64,000 nt of DNA, taken from the NCBI RefSeq assembly GCF_006861825.1, contig NZ_VDGI01000005.1, positions 107,612 to 171,611 on the forward strand. Direction: 5' to 3'. The notes under the pieces were generated by a model, which was given only the letters and a program-made list of their open reading frames with translations, made no database searches and was not told where the DNA came from. A program made the position numbers and the translations under genes. This DNA comes from Psychrobacillus vulpis. GTDB lineage: Bacteria > Bacillota > Bacilli > Bacillales_A > Planococcaceae. This document shows, piece after piece, positions 8,841 to 16,993 of the stretch (positions within the stretch are counted from its first letter, which is position 1; the number at the start of each line of letters is the position of its first letter).

Positions 8841-9359
8841 TTAGCGTCTCCATATGTCTGCGTATTCTTCTTTTTTCTCGAATTCTAATTTCGCAAATGG
8901 ACATAGTGGAATAATTTTCATATTTTCAGCACGTGCTTTATCAACAACTGCTTTTACTAACGCTTGTGCAACACCTTGTCCGCGTAGTGAGTCGTTTACT
9001 CCAGTATGATCGATAATAAAAAAATCATCATTCGGACGTGTAAAAGTGATTTCTGCTGTTAGCTCGCCATTTGCATCTTCTAAATAAAAACGATTTGAGT
9101 CTATTAAAAATTCCATATCCATTTCCTCTTTTCGAATATATTTTAGTGCACCTGATGGACATGAATCCACCACCAGTGCAACTTCTTCTGTTGATGCGTT
9201 ATCGGCAATAATCCAGGGCTTACGATTTACTTTAAATACATCGCCATTCCCACGTACACATTCTCCTGCATGGACGCATTTTTTAATGTCATAAAATACA
9301 TCAATGGTTTCTCCAGGGTATTTACGATATCCACTCTCTAGTAATTCTTTTTCTGTCAC
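8841..9359 (-). CDS. (4Fe-4S)-binding domain fused to GNAT-like N-acetyltransferase (YjdI-YjdJ type)
   Basis: This 172-residue two-domain protein begins (to about residue 75) with IKKCVHAGECVRGNGDVF and a later SCPSGALKY, a divergent mono-cluster ferredoxin with three or four Cys like E. coli YjdI. The second half, ending HTGVNDSLRGQGVAQALVK and IPLCPFAKLEFEKK, is the compact GCN5-like domain of YjdJ with its acetyl-CoA loop RGQGVA. In enterobacteria these are two adjacent genes; here they are one. GTG at 9359 is chosen because AGGAG lies 8 nt upstream; the GTG at 9368 would sit on the Shine-Dalgarno itself. Function is unknown, though the pairing is conserved. Confidence 0.88.
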   Translation of the reverse strand: MTEKELLESGYRKYPGETIDVFYDIKKCVHAGECVRGNGDVFKVNRKPWIIADNASTEEVALVVDSCPSGALKYIRKEEMDMEFLIDSNRFYLEDANGELTAEITFTRPNDDFFIIDHTGVNDSLRGQGVAQALVKAVVDKARAENMKIIPLCPFAKLEFEKKEEYADIWRR

Positions 9360-9364
9360 AAAAA

Positions 9365-9481
9365 TCACTCCTGTTCTAAAGGTTCTAGCATTGCTTCAAT
9401 TTCAATACAGTGAGATTCTAGTTTGATGGTAAGTGAAGTGACTGAATCACCTTTAAAGTCTGGTCCTCTGTTACTATACAT
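9365..9481 (-). other. Short coupled ORF or gene remnant
   Basis: A 38-codon frame (MYSNRGPDFKGDS ... EPLEQE) ends in GAGTGA, its stop falling within the ribosome binding site region of the (4Fe-4S)-GNAT gene, as in coupled operons. The remaining upstream stretch to 9748 shows other protein-like fragments in shifting frames, for example FGYKYLVEIRGQVLANMEY ending at 9592. I read this as a decayed upstream gene whose last part survives; identity unknown. Confidence 0.35.
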
Positions 9482-9732
9482 CAAATAAAATCACGGAAGT
9501 GCAAACGCCCCGCTCCGCTCTCTCTAATAATTTCACTATAAACTCCACCGTTTTTGTTTAAATGCATGTCGAGTTATGTTTTTCTTCAATTTTAATATTC
9601 CATGTTTGCTAATACTTGTCCACGAATTTCTACTAAGTATTTATAACCAAATTATCTTTTTGTAAGCTTTTATTTTTTTGTTTTTTGTACTATTTTCCTG
9701 ATTGTAGTGTTCCTGATTAAGACATTAACATC

Positions 9733-9772
9733 ACAAAAAAATAGAAAAGGGAATTGGATGTATCTAATTCCC
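9733..9772 (-). terminator. Terminator of the SDR operon
   Basis: In the leftward direction GGGAATTAGAT pairs with ATCCAATTCCC (one G-T pair) at 9771-9749 and is followed by a T-rich run ending in seven T. It lies about 70 nt past the stop of the SDR at 9840-10595. Confidence 0.75.
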
Positions 9773-9839
9773 CTCGCTTTTTGATTACAGCATATCTTTG
9801 TGTTAAAAATCCTTCTTATCAAAAAGGTTTTCTACAATA

Positions 9840-10595
9840 TTAGTGAAGCATTAGTGAGCCGCCGTCAACCATAATTGTTTGACCAGTAATATATTGAGAA
9901 TCCTTAGAAGCTAAGAATACGGCAACACGGCCGATATCATTTTCTACATCACCAAAACGGCCCATTGGAATTTTGCTTTTAACGCTTTCGTAATATTCAG
10001 GCTGTGCTTTAGCCCACGCTTGTACACCTGGAGAGTTAGCGAGTGGACTGATTATGTTTACATTAATACCGAATCTGCCCCATTCGTTTGCTGCTACACG
10101 TGATAACCCACGAATAGCTTCTTTTGCAGCAGCATAAGCTGCTTGTGTTTCATGTCCCTCCATACCCGCACTAGATGCGAAGTTAATGATATTTCCTTTG
10201 GATTCCTTCAAGTATGGTAATGCAGCTTGCATTAAATAAAATGTCGGATAAAATCCAGTACCAAATGATAGATCTAAATCTGCTTGTGTTGTTTCTTCTA
10301 TTGTTATTTGTTTCGCAGCATGGGCATTATTTACTAATACATCTAATCTGCCGTACTTATCGACAACTGTTTTAACAATTTGACCAAGATTTTCTCGATC
10401 CATTAAATCAGCTTGAAGGAACATTGATTGTGGAGAAAAGGCTTGCAATTCTTTTTCTATTTCTTTACCAGTTTCTTCGTTTACGTCTACGATAGTTACA
10501 ATTGCTCCTTCTTTTACCATCGCTTTTGCCATCCCACTGCCAATACCACCAGCACCACCAGTGATAATAACTACTTTATCTTGTAATTTACCCAT
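9840..10595 (-). CDS. SDR-family oxidoreductase
   Basis: This classical short-chain dehydrogenase (251 residues) shows the cofactor motif TGGAGGIG at 12-19, Asp37 after beta-2 (TIVDVN, suggesting NAD), NNAH at 89-92 instead of the usual NNAG, Ser141/142 and Tyr154-x3-Lys158. The ending ITGQTIMVDGGSLMLH is typical of 3-oxoacyl-ACP reductase-like members. AGGAGG lies before the ATG. It follows the broken SDR gene at 10653-11407 on the same strand after 57 nt, and that gap holds an 18-bp palindrome. Substrate unknown; the module probably answers to the divergent TetR. Confidence 0.9.
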   Translation of the reverse strand: MGKLQDKVVIITGGAGGIGSGMAKAMVKEGAIVTIVDVNEETGKEIEKELQAFSPQSMFLQADLMDRENLGQIVKTVVDKYGRLDVLVNNAHAAKQITIEETTQADLDLSFGTGFYPTFYLMQAALPYLKESKGNIINFASSAGMEGHETQAAYAAAKEAIRGLSRVAANEWGRFGINVNIISPLANSPGVQAWAKAQPEYYESVKSKIPMGRFGDVENDIGRVAVFLASKDSQYITGQTIMVDGGSLMLH

Positions 10596-10626
10596 TCTAA
10601 ATATCCTCCTAAGTTAAATATAAATA

Positions 10627-10644
10627 TAGTTTAGAACTAAACTA
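10627..10644. promoter_or_regulatory. Palindrome between the two SDR genes
   Basis: TAGTTTAG and CTAAACTA flank AA, giving 8-bp perfect arms. It sits between the two leftward SDR genes and upstream of the AGGAGG of the second. It could be an operator, an mRNA hairpin that adjusts relative expression, or chance in AT-rich DNA. It does not match the TGATAGT operators. Confidence 0.4.
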
Positions 10645-10652
10645 AAAAATAA

Positions 10653-11407
10653 TTAATGTAAAATAGAGCCTCCGTCGATGATTAATTCAATTCCAGTAAC
10701 AAATTTGGATTCGTCAGAAGCTAAATATAGAACTCCATATGCGATGTCTAAAGATTGACCAAGTACATTTAAAGGGATGCCAGCTAGTGTCATTTCTCTT
10801 ACTTCTTTATTGCTAGTAAACATCTCAATCATTGGCGTCTCGATTGTACCAGGATGCACCGAGTTGACTCGAATATTATATTTCCCGTAATCGAGGGCCA
10901 CATTTTTAGTTAAAAGTCTAAGCCCACCTTTTGAACTGTTATAAGCGGCATTACCTACCCCATTAATACCTGAAAGTGAAGAAATATTAACAATACTACC
11001 GCCACCTACTTTTTTCATCTCAGGAAGGACCGCTTTGATACCTAAGTATGGACCCTTTGTATTTATATCAAGGATTTTATCCCAAGTGGGCTCATCTAAA
11101 TCTTCAATCGTTTGAGTAATTAAACCAGTGATTCCTGCATTATTTACAAGAATATCAACTTTTTCAAATTCCTTCACAGCCGTTTCGACAACCATTTTCC
11201 AGTCATCTGCTGATGTTACATTATGTTTTATAGCGATAGCGTCACCACCGTTTGCCTTAATCTCTTTCACAACATCCTCTAGTAATTCAAACTGTACATC
11301 AGTTGCTACTACTTTTGCTCCTTCACTAGCAAATAATTTCGCTTCTTCTGCACCCTGTCCACTAGCTCCCCTGTTATTATTGCTACTTTGTTTGCTAATC
11401 GTGCCAT
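10653..11407 (-). pseudogene. SDR-family oxidoreductase gene with one-base frameshift near its 5' end
   Basis: The natural start is ATG 11407, preceded by GGGAGAG, reading MARLANKVAIITG. The expected next residues GASGQG are found only in another frame: the run CCCC at 11368-11371 (GGGG in the gene) is one base short. From there on the frame is a normal SDR with NNAG, Ser in VNISSLSG, and Tyr-x3-Lys in AAYNSSKGG, ending IIDGGSILH. The frame entered from 11453 instead has an N terminus unlike any SDR. Either the gene is inactive or the homopolymer count is an assembly error; everything downstream looks conserved, so loss would be very recent. The TetR operator at 11442-11460 is just upstream. 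Confidence 0.8.
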
Positions 11408-11441
11408 CGAAATCTCTCCCAACCATGTATTTTTTATAGTA

Positions 11442-11460
11442 ATGATAGTACAACTATCAT
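11442..11460. promoter_or_regulatory. TetR-type operator between SDR and TetR genes
   Basis: ATGATAGTACAACTATCAT has 8-bp perfect arms around a 3-nt centre. It lies in the divergent intergenic region of a leftward SDR and a rightward TetR gene. Its half-site TGATAGT equals that of the palindrome at 5381-5396; only the centre differs (3 versus 2 nt). Confidence 0.75.
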
Positions 11461-11591
11461 TATCATAGTGACAGTATAATTTTAGTTTTAATAAATGACA
11501 ATAAAATAACTTTATAGCTGCCCAAATTGACGGTTCAGGGGTAATTTGGTAGCATCATTACAGTAATTACGATTGAATGGGAGTTGTATAT

Positions 11592-12242
11592 GTGAATCCT
11601 CAAAGTAGATGGGAGCAAGAAAGAAAAGAAGGAAAAAATAAACGAATGAAAAGTATTATTGGGGCTGCGGAAAGGGTTTTTAGTAGAAAAGGTTTTGAAA
11701 AAACTACGATGCAGGATATAGCGGATGAAGAAAATATAGGAATTGCAACAGTTTTCCGTTACTTCCCTAAAAAGGATAATTTGATTGTAGCTGTGGCTGT
11801 AAATATATTGGAAAGATACTTATCTATCTTTCAATCGATTGCTTCTATTAATGGCACAGGTCTTGAAAAGATTGAAAAACTATTTAATCATTTCATCTCT
11901 CATGTTGAACCAGAAAACCTCGAATGCAGCCAGTTGCTAGAAGCGTTTGAAAGTTATGCTTCAACCTCACTTGAGGAGCTTGGTAATTATCAGGATTACA
12001 TTGAAGTTCGAAAAAAAATAGCGGATACAACATCAATTATAGTGGAAGAAGGTATGCAAGACGGTTCCATACAATCGGATAAATCGATCAAAGATGCTTT
12101 CGCTGTTATAAATGCTTTCGGGTTATTCTCAAGAAAGCTTTCGTTATTTGAAAGGATTCCCTTTTTAAATGATGATTTAGCGCCAGGTGCTCAATTAGCC
12201 ATAATAAAGAAAATTTTTATGGATTATATTAGAGCAAGATAG
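11592..12242 (+). CDS. TetR/AcrR-family transcriptional regulator
   Basis: A repressor of 216 residues, helix-turn-helix TTMQDIADEENIGIATVFRYF then PKKDNL, with a variable helical ligand domain behind it. GTG 11592 is preferred because GGGAG lies 8 nt upstream; the ATG at 11577 has none. It is divergent from the frameshifted SDR, with the palindrome at 11442-11460 between them, the usual layout for a repressor that controls its neighbour and itself. The recognition helix is nearly the same as that of the TetR at 5460-6089, so the two may read the same sites. Confidence 0.88.
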   Translation: MNPQSRWEQERKEGKNKRMKSIIGAAERVFSRKGFEKTTMQDIADEENIGIATVFRYFPKKDNLIVAVAVNILERYLSIFQSIASINGTGLEKIEKLFNHFISHVEPENLECSQLLEAFESYASTSLEELGNYQDYIEVRKKIADTTSIIVEEGMQDGSIQSDKSIKDAFAVINAFGLFSRKLSLFERIPFLNDDLAPGAQLAIIKKIFMDYIRAR

Positions 12243-12277
12243 TAAGAGTCAATATGCTTCCTATTTAAACCTTTTCC

Positions 12278-12379
12278 TCATGTTCCGATTGACTTACAAT
12301 CCTCCACTAAAACAGGTGAACCATCCGCTGTTCTTTTAGGATGAAGATCTCTCCATACCTTTTGTCGACAATATAAAAG
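12278..12379 (-). pseudogene. C-terminal remnant of an unidentified gene
   Basis: Reading leftward, a 33-codon frame containing RQKVWRDLHPKRTADGSPVL and ending CKSIGT is protein-like (balanced charge, Trp, Pro and Gly) but has no start. Its upstream end abuts the dispersed repeat at about 12384, suggesting a gene truncated by repeat insertion or deletion. Identity unknown. Confidence 0.35.
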
Positions 12380-12383
12380 TTAG

Positions 12384-12495
12384 CGATTAGTTGAAGACCC
12401 CGCAAGCGAAGAGAGGAGACTGAAGAAACGCCTGCGGGAAGGGAGCCATTTCAATGATTTTCTTATTAATGGAATATTGGACAACCTATCTGGCA
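12384..12495 (-). repeat. Dispersed intergenic repeat, copy 1
   Basis: The complement of this stretch matches 42258-42540 (with the inner element there removed) almost throughout: CCAATATTCC, AAGAAAATC.TTGAAA, GGCTCCCTT, the GC-rich core with TCCTC and TTCGCT, and GCGGGGTCTT followed by ACTAA. It lies in the convergent gap between a TetR gene and a two-component system. Confidence 0.75.
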
Positions 12496-12540
12496 AAGTC
12501 TAACCCAATTACCTTGTAACGGGTAGAGATAACTTACAAA

Positions 12541-13227
12541 TTACACATTAAAGCGATATCCGGCTCCCCAAACAGTCTCTAATAATTTCGGATGAGCAGG
12601 ATCTCTTTCAATTTTTCCGCGTAACTTTCCTATATGAACGGTCACAGTAGAAACGTCTGCAGCTGAATCAAAGCCCCAAATGTTTTCATACAGTTGTTCT
12701 TTGCTCAACACTTGGTTTGGGTGCATAACAAGAAAAACTAGCAAATCAAATTCTTTTGTAGTAAACGGAAATTCCTCTCCATTTACGTGAACTTTGCGTG
12801 ATGACTTATCAATAGAAATTCCGTGAATATAGATTGTGTTTGATTTGGTTTGATTTCCTGCTAAGCGTTCATAACGAGCTAAATGTGCTTTTACTCTTGC
12901 GACTAGTTCACCTGGGCTAAAAGGCTTTGTAATATAATCATCTGCCCCTAAACCAAGTCCTCGAATTTTATCGATATCTTCCTTTTTTGCGGAAACAAGC
13001 AGTATTGGGATATTTTTGACAGCCCGTATTTGTTTGCATATTTCAAATCCATTTAACCCTGGAAGCATAATATCTAGAATAATTAAATCGTAATTACCTT
13101 GAAGAGCCTGTTGGAGACCTGCATCCCCAGTATGCTGAATATCTACAGTAAAATCATTGATTTCTAAATAATCTCTTTGTAATTCTGCAATGCTAACTTC
13201 ATCTTCGATAAGTAAAATATTTTTCAT
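12541..13227 (-). CDS. OmpR/PhoB-family response regulator
   Basis: This 228-residue protein has a receiver domain with acidic Glu8/Asp9, the phosphoacceptor Asp52 in IILDIMLPG, and the conserved Lys in ADDYITKPF. The C-terminal winged helix (FPFTTKEFDLLVFLVMHPNQ ... TVTVHIGKLRGKIE) binds DNA. The gene follows its kinase gene by one base, so the pair is co-transcribed and probably coupled. Its targets are not evident: both sides are non-homologous genes or repeats, and no direct repeats of an OmpR-type site were found nearby. Confidence 0.95.
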   Translation of the reverse strand: MKNILLIEDEVSIAELQRDYLEINDFTVDIQHTGDAGLQQALQGNYDLIILDIMLPGLNGFEICKQIRAVKNIPILLVSAKKEDIDKIRGLGLGADDYITKPFSPGELVARVKAHLARYERLAGNQTKSNTIYIHGISIDKSSRKVHVNGEEFPFTTKEFDLLVFLVMHPNQVLSKEQLYENIWGFDSAADVSTVTVHIGKLRGKIERDPAHPKLLETVWGAGYRFNV

Positions 13228-13228
13228 A

Positions 13229-14671
13229 TTATCTCCCTTTCTTTAAGGAAAAGAACATATTTGTACCTTCTCCTATTTCACTTGTTGCCCAAATATCTCC
13301 CCCATGCTCTTCAATAATTTGTTTAGCAATTGCAAGTCCTAAGCCACTTCCGCCTGTTCGAGAGTTTCTCGATTGTTCAGCCCGGTAAAAACGATTAAAA
13401 ATATGAGGTAAAGCAGAAGATTCTATTCCTTGCCCGTTATCTGTTACTTTTACAGTTACTTCATGATTTCCCTCGTATAAAGAAATAGAAATACGCTTCT
13501 GATCTTTGTTTAAATACTTCACACAATTGTTGATTAGGTTGGCCATTACTCTTTTTAATTTCTCTCTATCGGCCGTTACATACACGGGTTGATGCGTGAG
13601 TTCAAGTTCAATCTGAATCCCTTCTTGAATTAATTCTAGATGAAGCTCTTCTACGTAGTGCTGCATGTATTCAGTCAGTTCGATTAGTTCAAAAGAGAAC
13701 GGTTCTTTTTTTAAATCTAATTTGGAGAATAAGAATAATTCATCTATTAATGAATCCATATCTTTTGCTTTTAAATGAATAATGGATAAATATTTATCCA
13801 TTTTCTGTGGAGTGTTCGCTACACCATCTTTTATACCCTCAACATATCCGATGATTGAGGTAATGGGTGTTTTCAAATCATGTGAAATATTGGACAGAAG
13901 TTCTTTTCGGTTTTCCTCATATTGAAGCTGAAGATTTACGGATTCTTTTAGTTTTAGTCTCATTTCTTCAAACGATCTATTTAACTGTCCAATTTCATCA
14001 TTTGAAGTGGCTTTAATTTCAAAGTCTAGATCCCCTGATTTTATTCGCTTGGCACCATCTTCAAGAATGGAAATGGGATTGATAATACTTCGTGAAACAA
14101 AATAGTTTAAAAGTCCAATGATCATCATAAAGAGAAATAACAATAAACCAAACAAAATTGGAAATAATGCTCGAGCCAACTCTGCATAGGAGCTTGCTTT
14201 TCTTAATACAAAAATACTTCCTTTACTCTTATCTGGGAAATAAAAGTCAAATTTCACATATGTGAAAAAAGAATCTTCAATTTTAATCGTATCTCGCATA
14301 TTTATATTTGTTTCTTCAAATCCAGGAAGAGATTTTAACAATGCTTGCTTATTAAGGGAAGGTGAAGCATAGTGGACTTCGTTATCCTTTCTAACGACAA
14401 TTTCTATGCCCTCCTGTTCCACATTTTTTAGTTGCTCTTCATATAAAAGCAGTGTTGGATTATTTTTAGCCATTAGCTTTAAATCAAGAAACGTACTTTC
14501 TTCTAACGTAGTCAATGGTTTTTGAACATAAGATTTTTTATAAAAATGCTCGATAGATTTTATATCGCCTGTTATAGAGAAAATAATCAAAAAACCAGCT
14601 GCTAACAATAAAATGATTGAAATAATTATTACTCCAACGTAAGACAATAGAAATCGCATTTTAATCGACAT
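13229..14671 (-). CDS. Sensor histidine kinase with HAMP domain
   Basis: A membrane kinase of about 480 residues. One transmembrane segment follows the N terminus, an extracytoplasmic sensor of ~130 residues comes next, and a second segment lies near residues 168-192. The HAMP linker, the HisKA motif SHDLKTPITSIIGYVEGI (phosphorylated His264) and an ATPase domain with N box NLINNCVKY, DNGQGI and GGSGLGLAIAKQ complete it. I use ATG 14671, 8 nt after AGGGG; GTG 14680 and ATG 14677 are alternatives that change only three residues. The stimulus is unknown; the arrangement resembles YclK-type kinases of Bacillus. Confidence 0.93.
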   Translation of the reverse strand: MSIKMRFLLSYVGVIIISIILLLAAGFLIIFSITGDIKSIEHFYKKSYVQKPLTTLEESTFLDLKLMAKNNPTLLLYEEQLKNVEQEGIEIVVRKDNEVHYASPSLNKQALLKSLPGFEETNINMRDTIKIEDSFFTYVKFDFYFPDKSKGSIFVLRKASSYAELARALFPILFGLLLFLFMMIIGLLNYFVSRSIINPISILEDGAKRIKSGDLDFEIKATSNDEIGQLNRSFEEMRLKLKESVNLQLQYEENRKELLSNISHDLKTPITSIIGYVEGIKDGVANTPQKMDKYLSIIHLKAKDMDSLIDELFLFSKLDLKKEPFSFELIELTEYMQHYVEELHLELIQEGIQIELELTHQPVYVTADREKLKRVMANLINNCVKYLNKDQKRISISLYEGNHEVTVKVTDNGQGIESSALPHIFNRFYRAEQSRNSRTGGSGLGLAIAKQIIEEHGGDIWATSEIGEGTNMFFSLKKGR

Positions 14672-14834
14672 GTTCATCACCCCTATATTTGCTCTGTAGA
14701 AATTATGTTGTATATCTAGTTTGCAAAGAAACTAAATGAACCATAACACACAAACCTAAAAACTTTCTAAAATATGTATGAAAAATCCCTAAACAACGAA
14801 GAACAGATAATCCAAGGGATTATTTTACGCGTTC

Positions 14835-15236
14835 ATGAAAGTAATTTCTCTAGTTAATGTAAAAATAAGGGAATGGCATGAATGGGCAGGATATCATAGC
14901 GAAAGTCTTAGTCCTACTTTAACCACTAATAAAGGTGAAGGTAACAAGATATTAATAAAGCCTGATTGGATACCAGGGCCCTTTGATATTTCAAAGACTT
15001 TAAGGACAGGTGGGAAAAGCAGTTTAACAGCAAAACATGCTTATGATATTGTTGCTGTTTTAACTCCTGATAGAGAAGACAAAAGACAAAATGGAAGGCG
15101 AATTAAAGAACCCGGAGATCCAATGTTCACATTAACAGGACAAGATAGACATGGTGTGATGATTAAGGAAGCTACAACCAAAGGGTTCGAAGTAGCTGTT
15201 CTTAGAACCGAAGAATGGACATGCCATTCAGAATAA
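14835..15236 (+). pseudogene. Phage-type DNA cytosine methyltransferase, C-terminal relic
   Basis: The middle of this frame, from SLSPTLTTNKGEGNKILIK through ISKTLRTGGKSSLTAKHAYDI to GRRIKEPGDPMFTLTGQD followed by RHGV, is the target-recognition and C-terminal part of phage C5-cytosine methyltransferases. The catalytic PC motif, SAM-binding motifs and N-terminal half are absent, and the last 13 residues belong to unrelated sequence at a junction with an SSB relic. It cannot be active. With the SSB and terminase relics nearby it marks a former prophage. Confidence 0.8.
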
Positions 15237-15365
15237 CAGCACGGGGAATCAACCTCAACAGAATAATCAGCAGTTCAATCAAACTAATTATACGAGAGTC
15301 GATGAAGATCCTTTTGCAAGTAATGAAGTGCCTGTTGAAGGACGGATGATGACCTGCCGTTTTAA
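15229..15365 (+). pseudogene. Phage-type single-stranded DNA-binding protein (SSB), C-terminal relic
   Basis: From 15229 the frame QNNSTGNQPQQNNQQFNQTN followed by YTRVDEDPFASN is the glutamine/asparagine-rich linker of Gram-positive SSB proteins. The essential acidic tail DDDLPF and its stop are present at 15345-15365 but in a different frame, so a small indel separates them. The OB-fold DNA-binding domain is missing. It directly adjoins the methyltransferase relic. Confidence 0.8.
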
Positions 15366-15485
15366 GTACAAGTACATTCTTTGCCTGGCATCACATCCCG
15401 TTGAAACTTATTATAGGCATGCACCTATGTTTCCTTTGAAGAGTATCTTATAGTTGATAACACTCAAATAACTGGAGGGGATAAC

Positions 15486-16268
15486 ATGGGATACTTTGTT
15501 ACAGTTGAGCATGGAGTAAATATATATGTAGAGGATATAAACCCAGAGGGTAAGAAAACAATACTATTTATACACGGTTGGCCATTAAATCATAATCAGT
15601 TTGAATATCAGTTTAATGTTCTTCCTGCAATGGGATATCGTTGTATTGCCATTGACTGGAGGGGGTACGGTAATTCCGATAAACCAATCAGTGGCTACAA
15701 TTTTGACAGATTGGCAGATGATGTTCATGTAGTAATAAGTACATTGCAGTTAAAAGATTTCACGCTTGCAGGACACTCCACAGGAGGGGCAATCTCAATT
15801 CGATATATGGCTAGATATCAAGGCTATGGCGTTTCAAAACTTGTCCTAATAGACGCTGCATCACCGTCTAGTATACAAAAAGAAGTAGCAAATACGTTCA
15901 TTACTGATACACTTAATGATCGCCCTAAAATGTTGCAGGGACTAACGGACATTTTCTTTTTCCAGTATATTACTGCCCCATTATCTGACTGGTTCTTTCA
16001 GCTAGGATTACAAGCAGCGGGCTATTCGACTGCTGCGGTCATGATGTCATTGAGAGATGAGAATGTGTACAATGATCTTGGTAAAATATTAGTTCCTACA
16101 CTAATTATTCACGGCATACATGATAAAGTAGTTCCGTTTAATAAAGCACAAGAAACAAACAAATTAATAAAAAATTCACAGCTCGTCCCATTTCAATACA
16201 GCGGCCATGCTCCTTTTTATGAAGAACGTGACAAGTTTAACCAGCTACTAATACAATTTATTGGATGA
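15486..16268 (+). CDS. Alpha/beta hydrolase (haloperoxidase/esterase-like)
   Basis: This hydrolase has 260 residues and an intact catalytic triad: Ser98 in AGHSTGG, Asp213 in HGIHDKVVP and His241 in YSGHAPF. The oxyanion motif HGWPLN is at 30-35. It resembles cofactor-free haloperoxidases and arylesterases, which hydrolyse esters in vivo. A strong GGAGGGG site precedes the ATG. It lies between the SSB relic and the terminase relic of a decayed prophage yet is itself undamaged, so it was either cargo of the element or inserted later and is under selection. Substrate unknown. Confidence 0.9.
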   Translation: MGYFVTVEHGVNIYVEDINPEGKKTILFIHGWPLNHNQFEYQFNVLPAMGYRCIAIDWRGYGNSDKPISGYNFDRLADDVHVVISTLQLKDFTLAGHSTGGAISIRYMARYQGYGVSKLVLIDAASPSSIQKEVANTFITDTLNDRPKMLQGLTDIFFFQYITAPLSDWFFQLGLQAAGYSTAAVMMSLRDENVYNDLGKILVPTLIIHGIHDKVVPFNKAQETNKLIKNSQLVPFQYSGHAPFYEERDKFNQLLIQFIG

Positions 16269-16356
16269 TAATTTATTTTCTTATCTTGTGGAATTTTCCT
16301 TTTAGTAAAAAATCAACATTAAACGATAAAAGAGCCAAATAAAAGGGGTGAAGTGG

Positions 16357-16434
16357 ATGGAAATAATCACAAACTATATGGATTTATGCAGGAAGCTAGA
16401 TATTATTGAAATGCAGTTATTACAGGATGGTTAA
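16357..16434 (+). pseudogene. Truncated phage small ORF
   Basis: A 25-codon frame (MEIITNYMDLCRKLDIIEMQ) follows a good AAAGGGGTG site. It looks like the N terminus of a small phage protein that was fused by deletion to the terminase relic, which begins in another frame at 16422. Confidence 0.35.
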
Positions 16435-16781
16435 GTGGTTATAATAACTATCTAGTTACTTCACCAACTGGTACCGCAACAGGATTTGGTGCTACTGTTT
16501 TAATTATAGATGATTTAATTAAAAACTCCTTAGAACAATGCTTTAACGCTCAAAAAACATTGGGATTGGTTTACAAATACAATGCTCTCACGTCTTGAAG
16601 AAGGCGGTAAAATCATCTTAATTATGACAAGATGGGCAAGTAATGATTTGGCAGGAATGGCACTTTATCATTTCAAGGATAAGAAAAAACAGTTCGACAC
16701 GTGCTTATGAAGGCATTACAAGATGACGGCTCGATTTTATGTCCTACTGTTCTATCAAAGGATAGCTACGATACTTGCTAG
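16422..16781 (+). pseudogene. Phage terminase large subunit relic, two frameshifts
   Basis: Three successive frames give one terminase segment: YLVTSPTGTATGFGATVLII then DDLIKN (Walker B), next HWDWFTNTMLSRLEEGGKII then LIMTRWASNDLAG (coupling motif region), and finally VRHVLMKALQDDGSILCPTV then LSKDSYD. The Walker A part and the nuclease domain are missing. The protein packages phage DNA into capsids; this copy is dead. It confirms that 14.8-16.8 kb derives from a tailed phage. Confidence 0.85.
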
Positions 16782-16876
16782 CTTGATAAGTGACAATATA
16801 GAAGAATAAAATAAATAACAGAGGCACAGAAACAGTTTACTAGTTTCTGTGCCTTTAATATGGATGTTGCTACTAC

Positions 16877-16993
16877 ATCGCTCAATCTTTGCCAACAATC
16901 GCTCAATCCTCAGCAGGAATCGATCAATCCTCAGTGGAAATCGATCAATCAATGCTAACTAACGATCAATCCCCAGCAGAAATCGCTCAATCA
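16877..16993. repeat. Tandem repeat, ~21-nt unit, 5-6 copies
   Basis: Units of the form ATCGMTCAATCCTCAGCAGGA follow one another with 21-nt period and drift, e.g. ATCGCTCAATCCTCAGCAGGA, then ATCGATCAATCCTCAGTGGAA. On the complementary strand this encodes repeating IDRFPLR/IERFLLR heptads, producing a spurious frame at 16755-16952. The array runs into the stop codon of the Ogt remnant. There are no unique spacers, so it is not a CRISPR. Confidence 0.8.

Noticed and set aside
15229..15365. Functional SSB gene
   Set aside because: OB-fold is missing and the acidic tail is out of frame with the linker.
16755..16952. 65-codon leftward frame with IDRFPLR heptads
   Set aside because: It is the translation of the 21-nt tandem DNA repeat, without start signals.
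16877..16993. Possible CRISPR array
   Set aside because: Units are contiguous with no unique spacers, and no cas genes are present.
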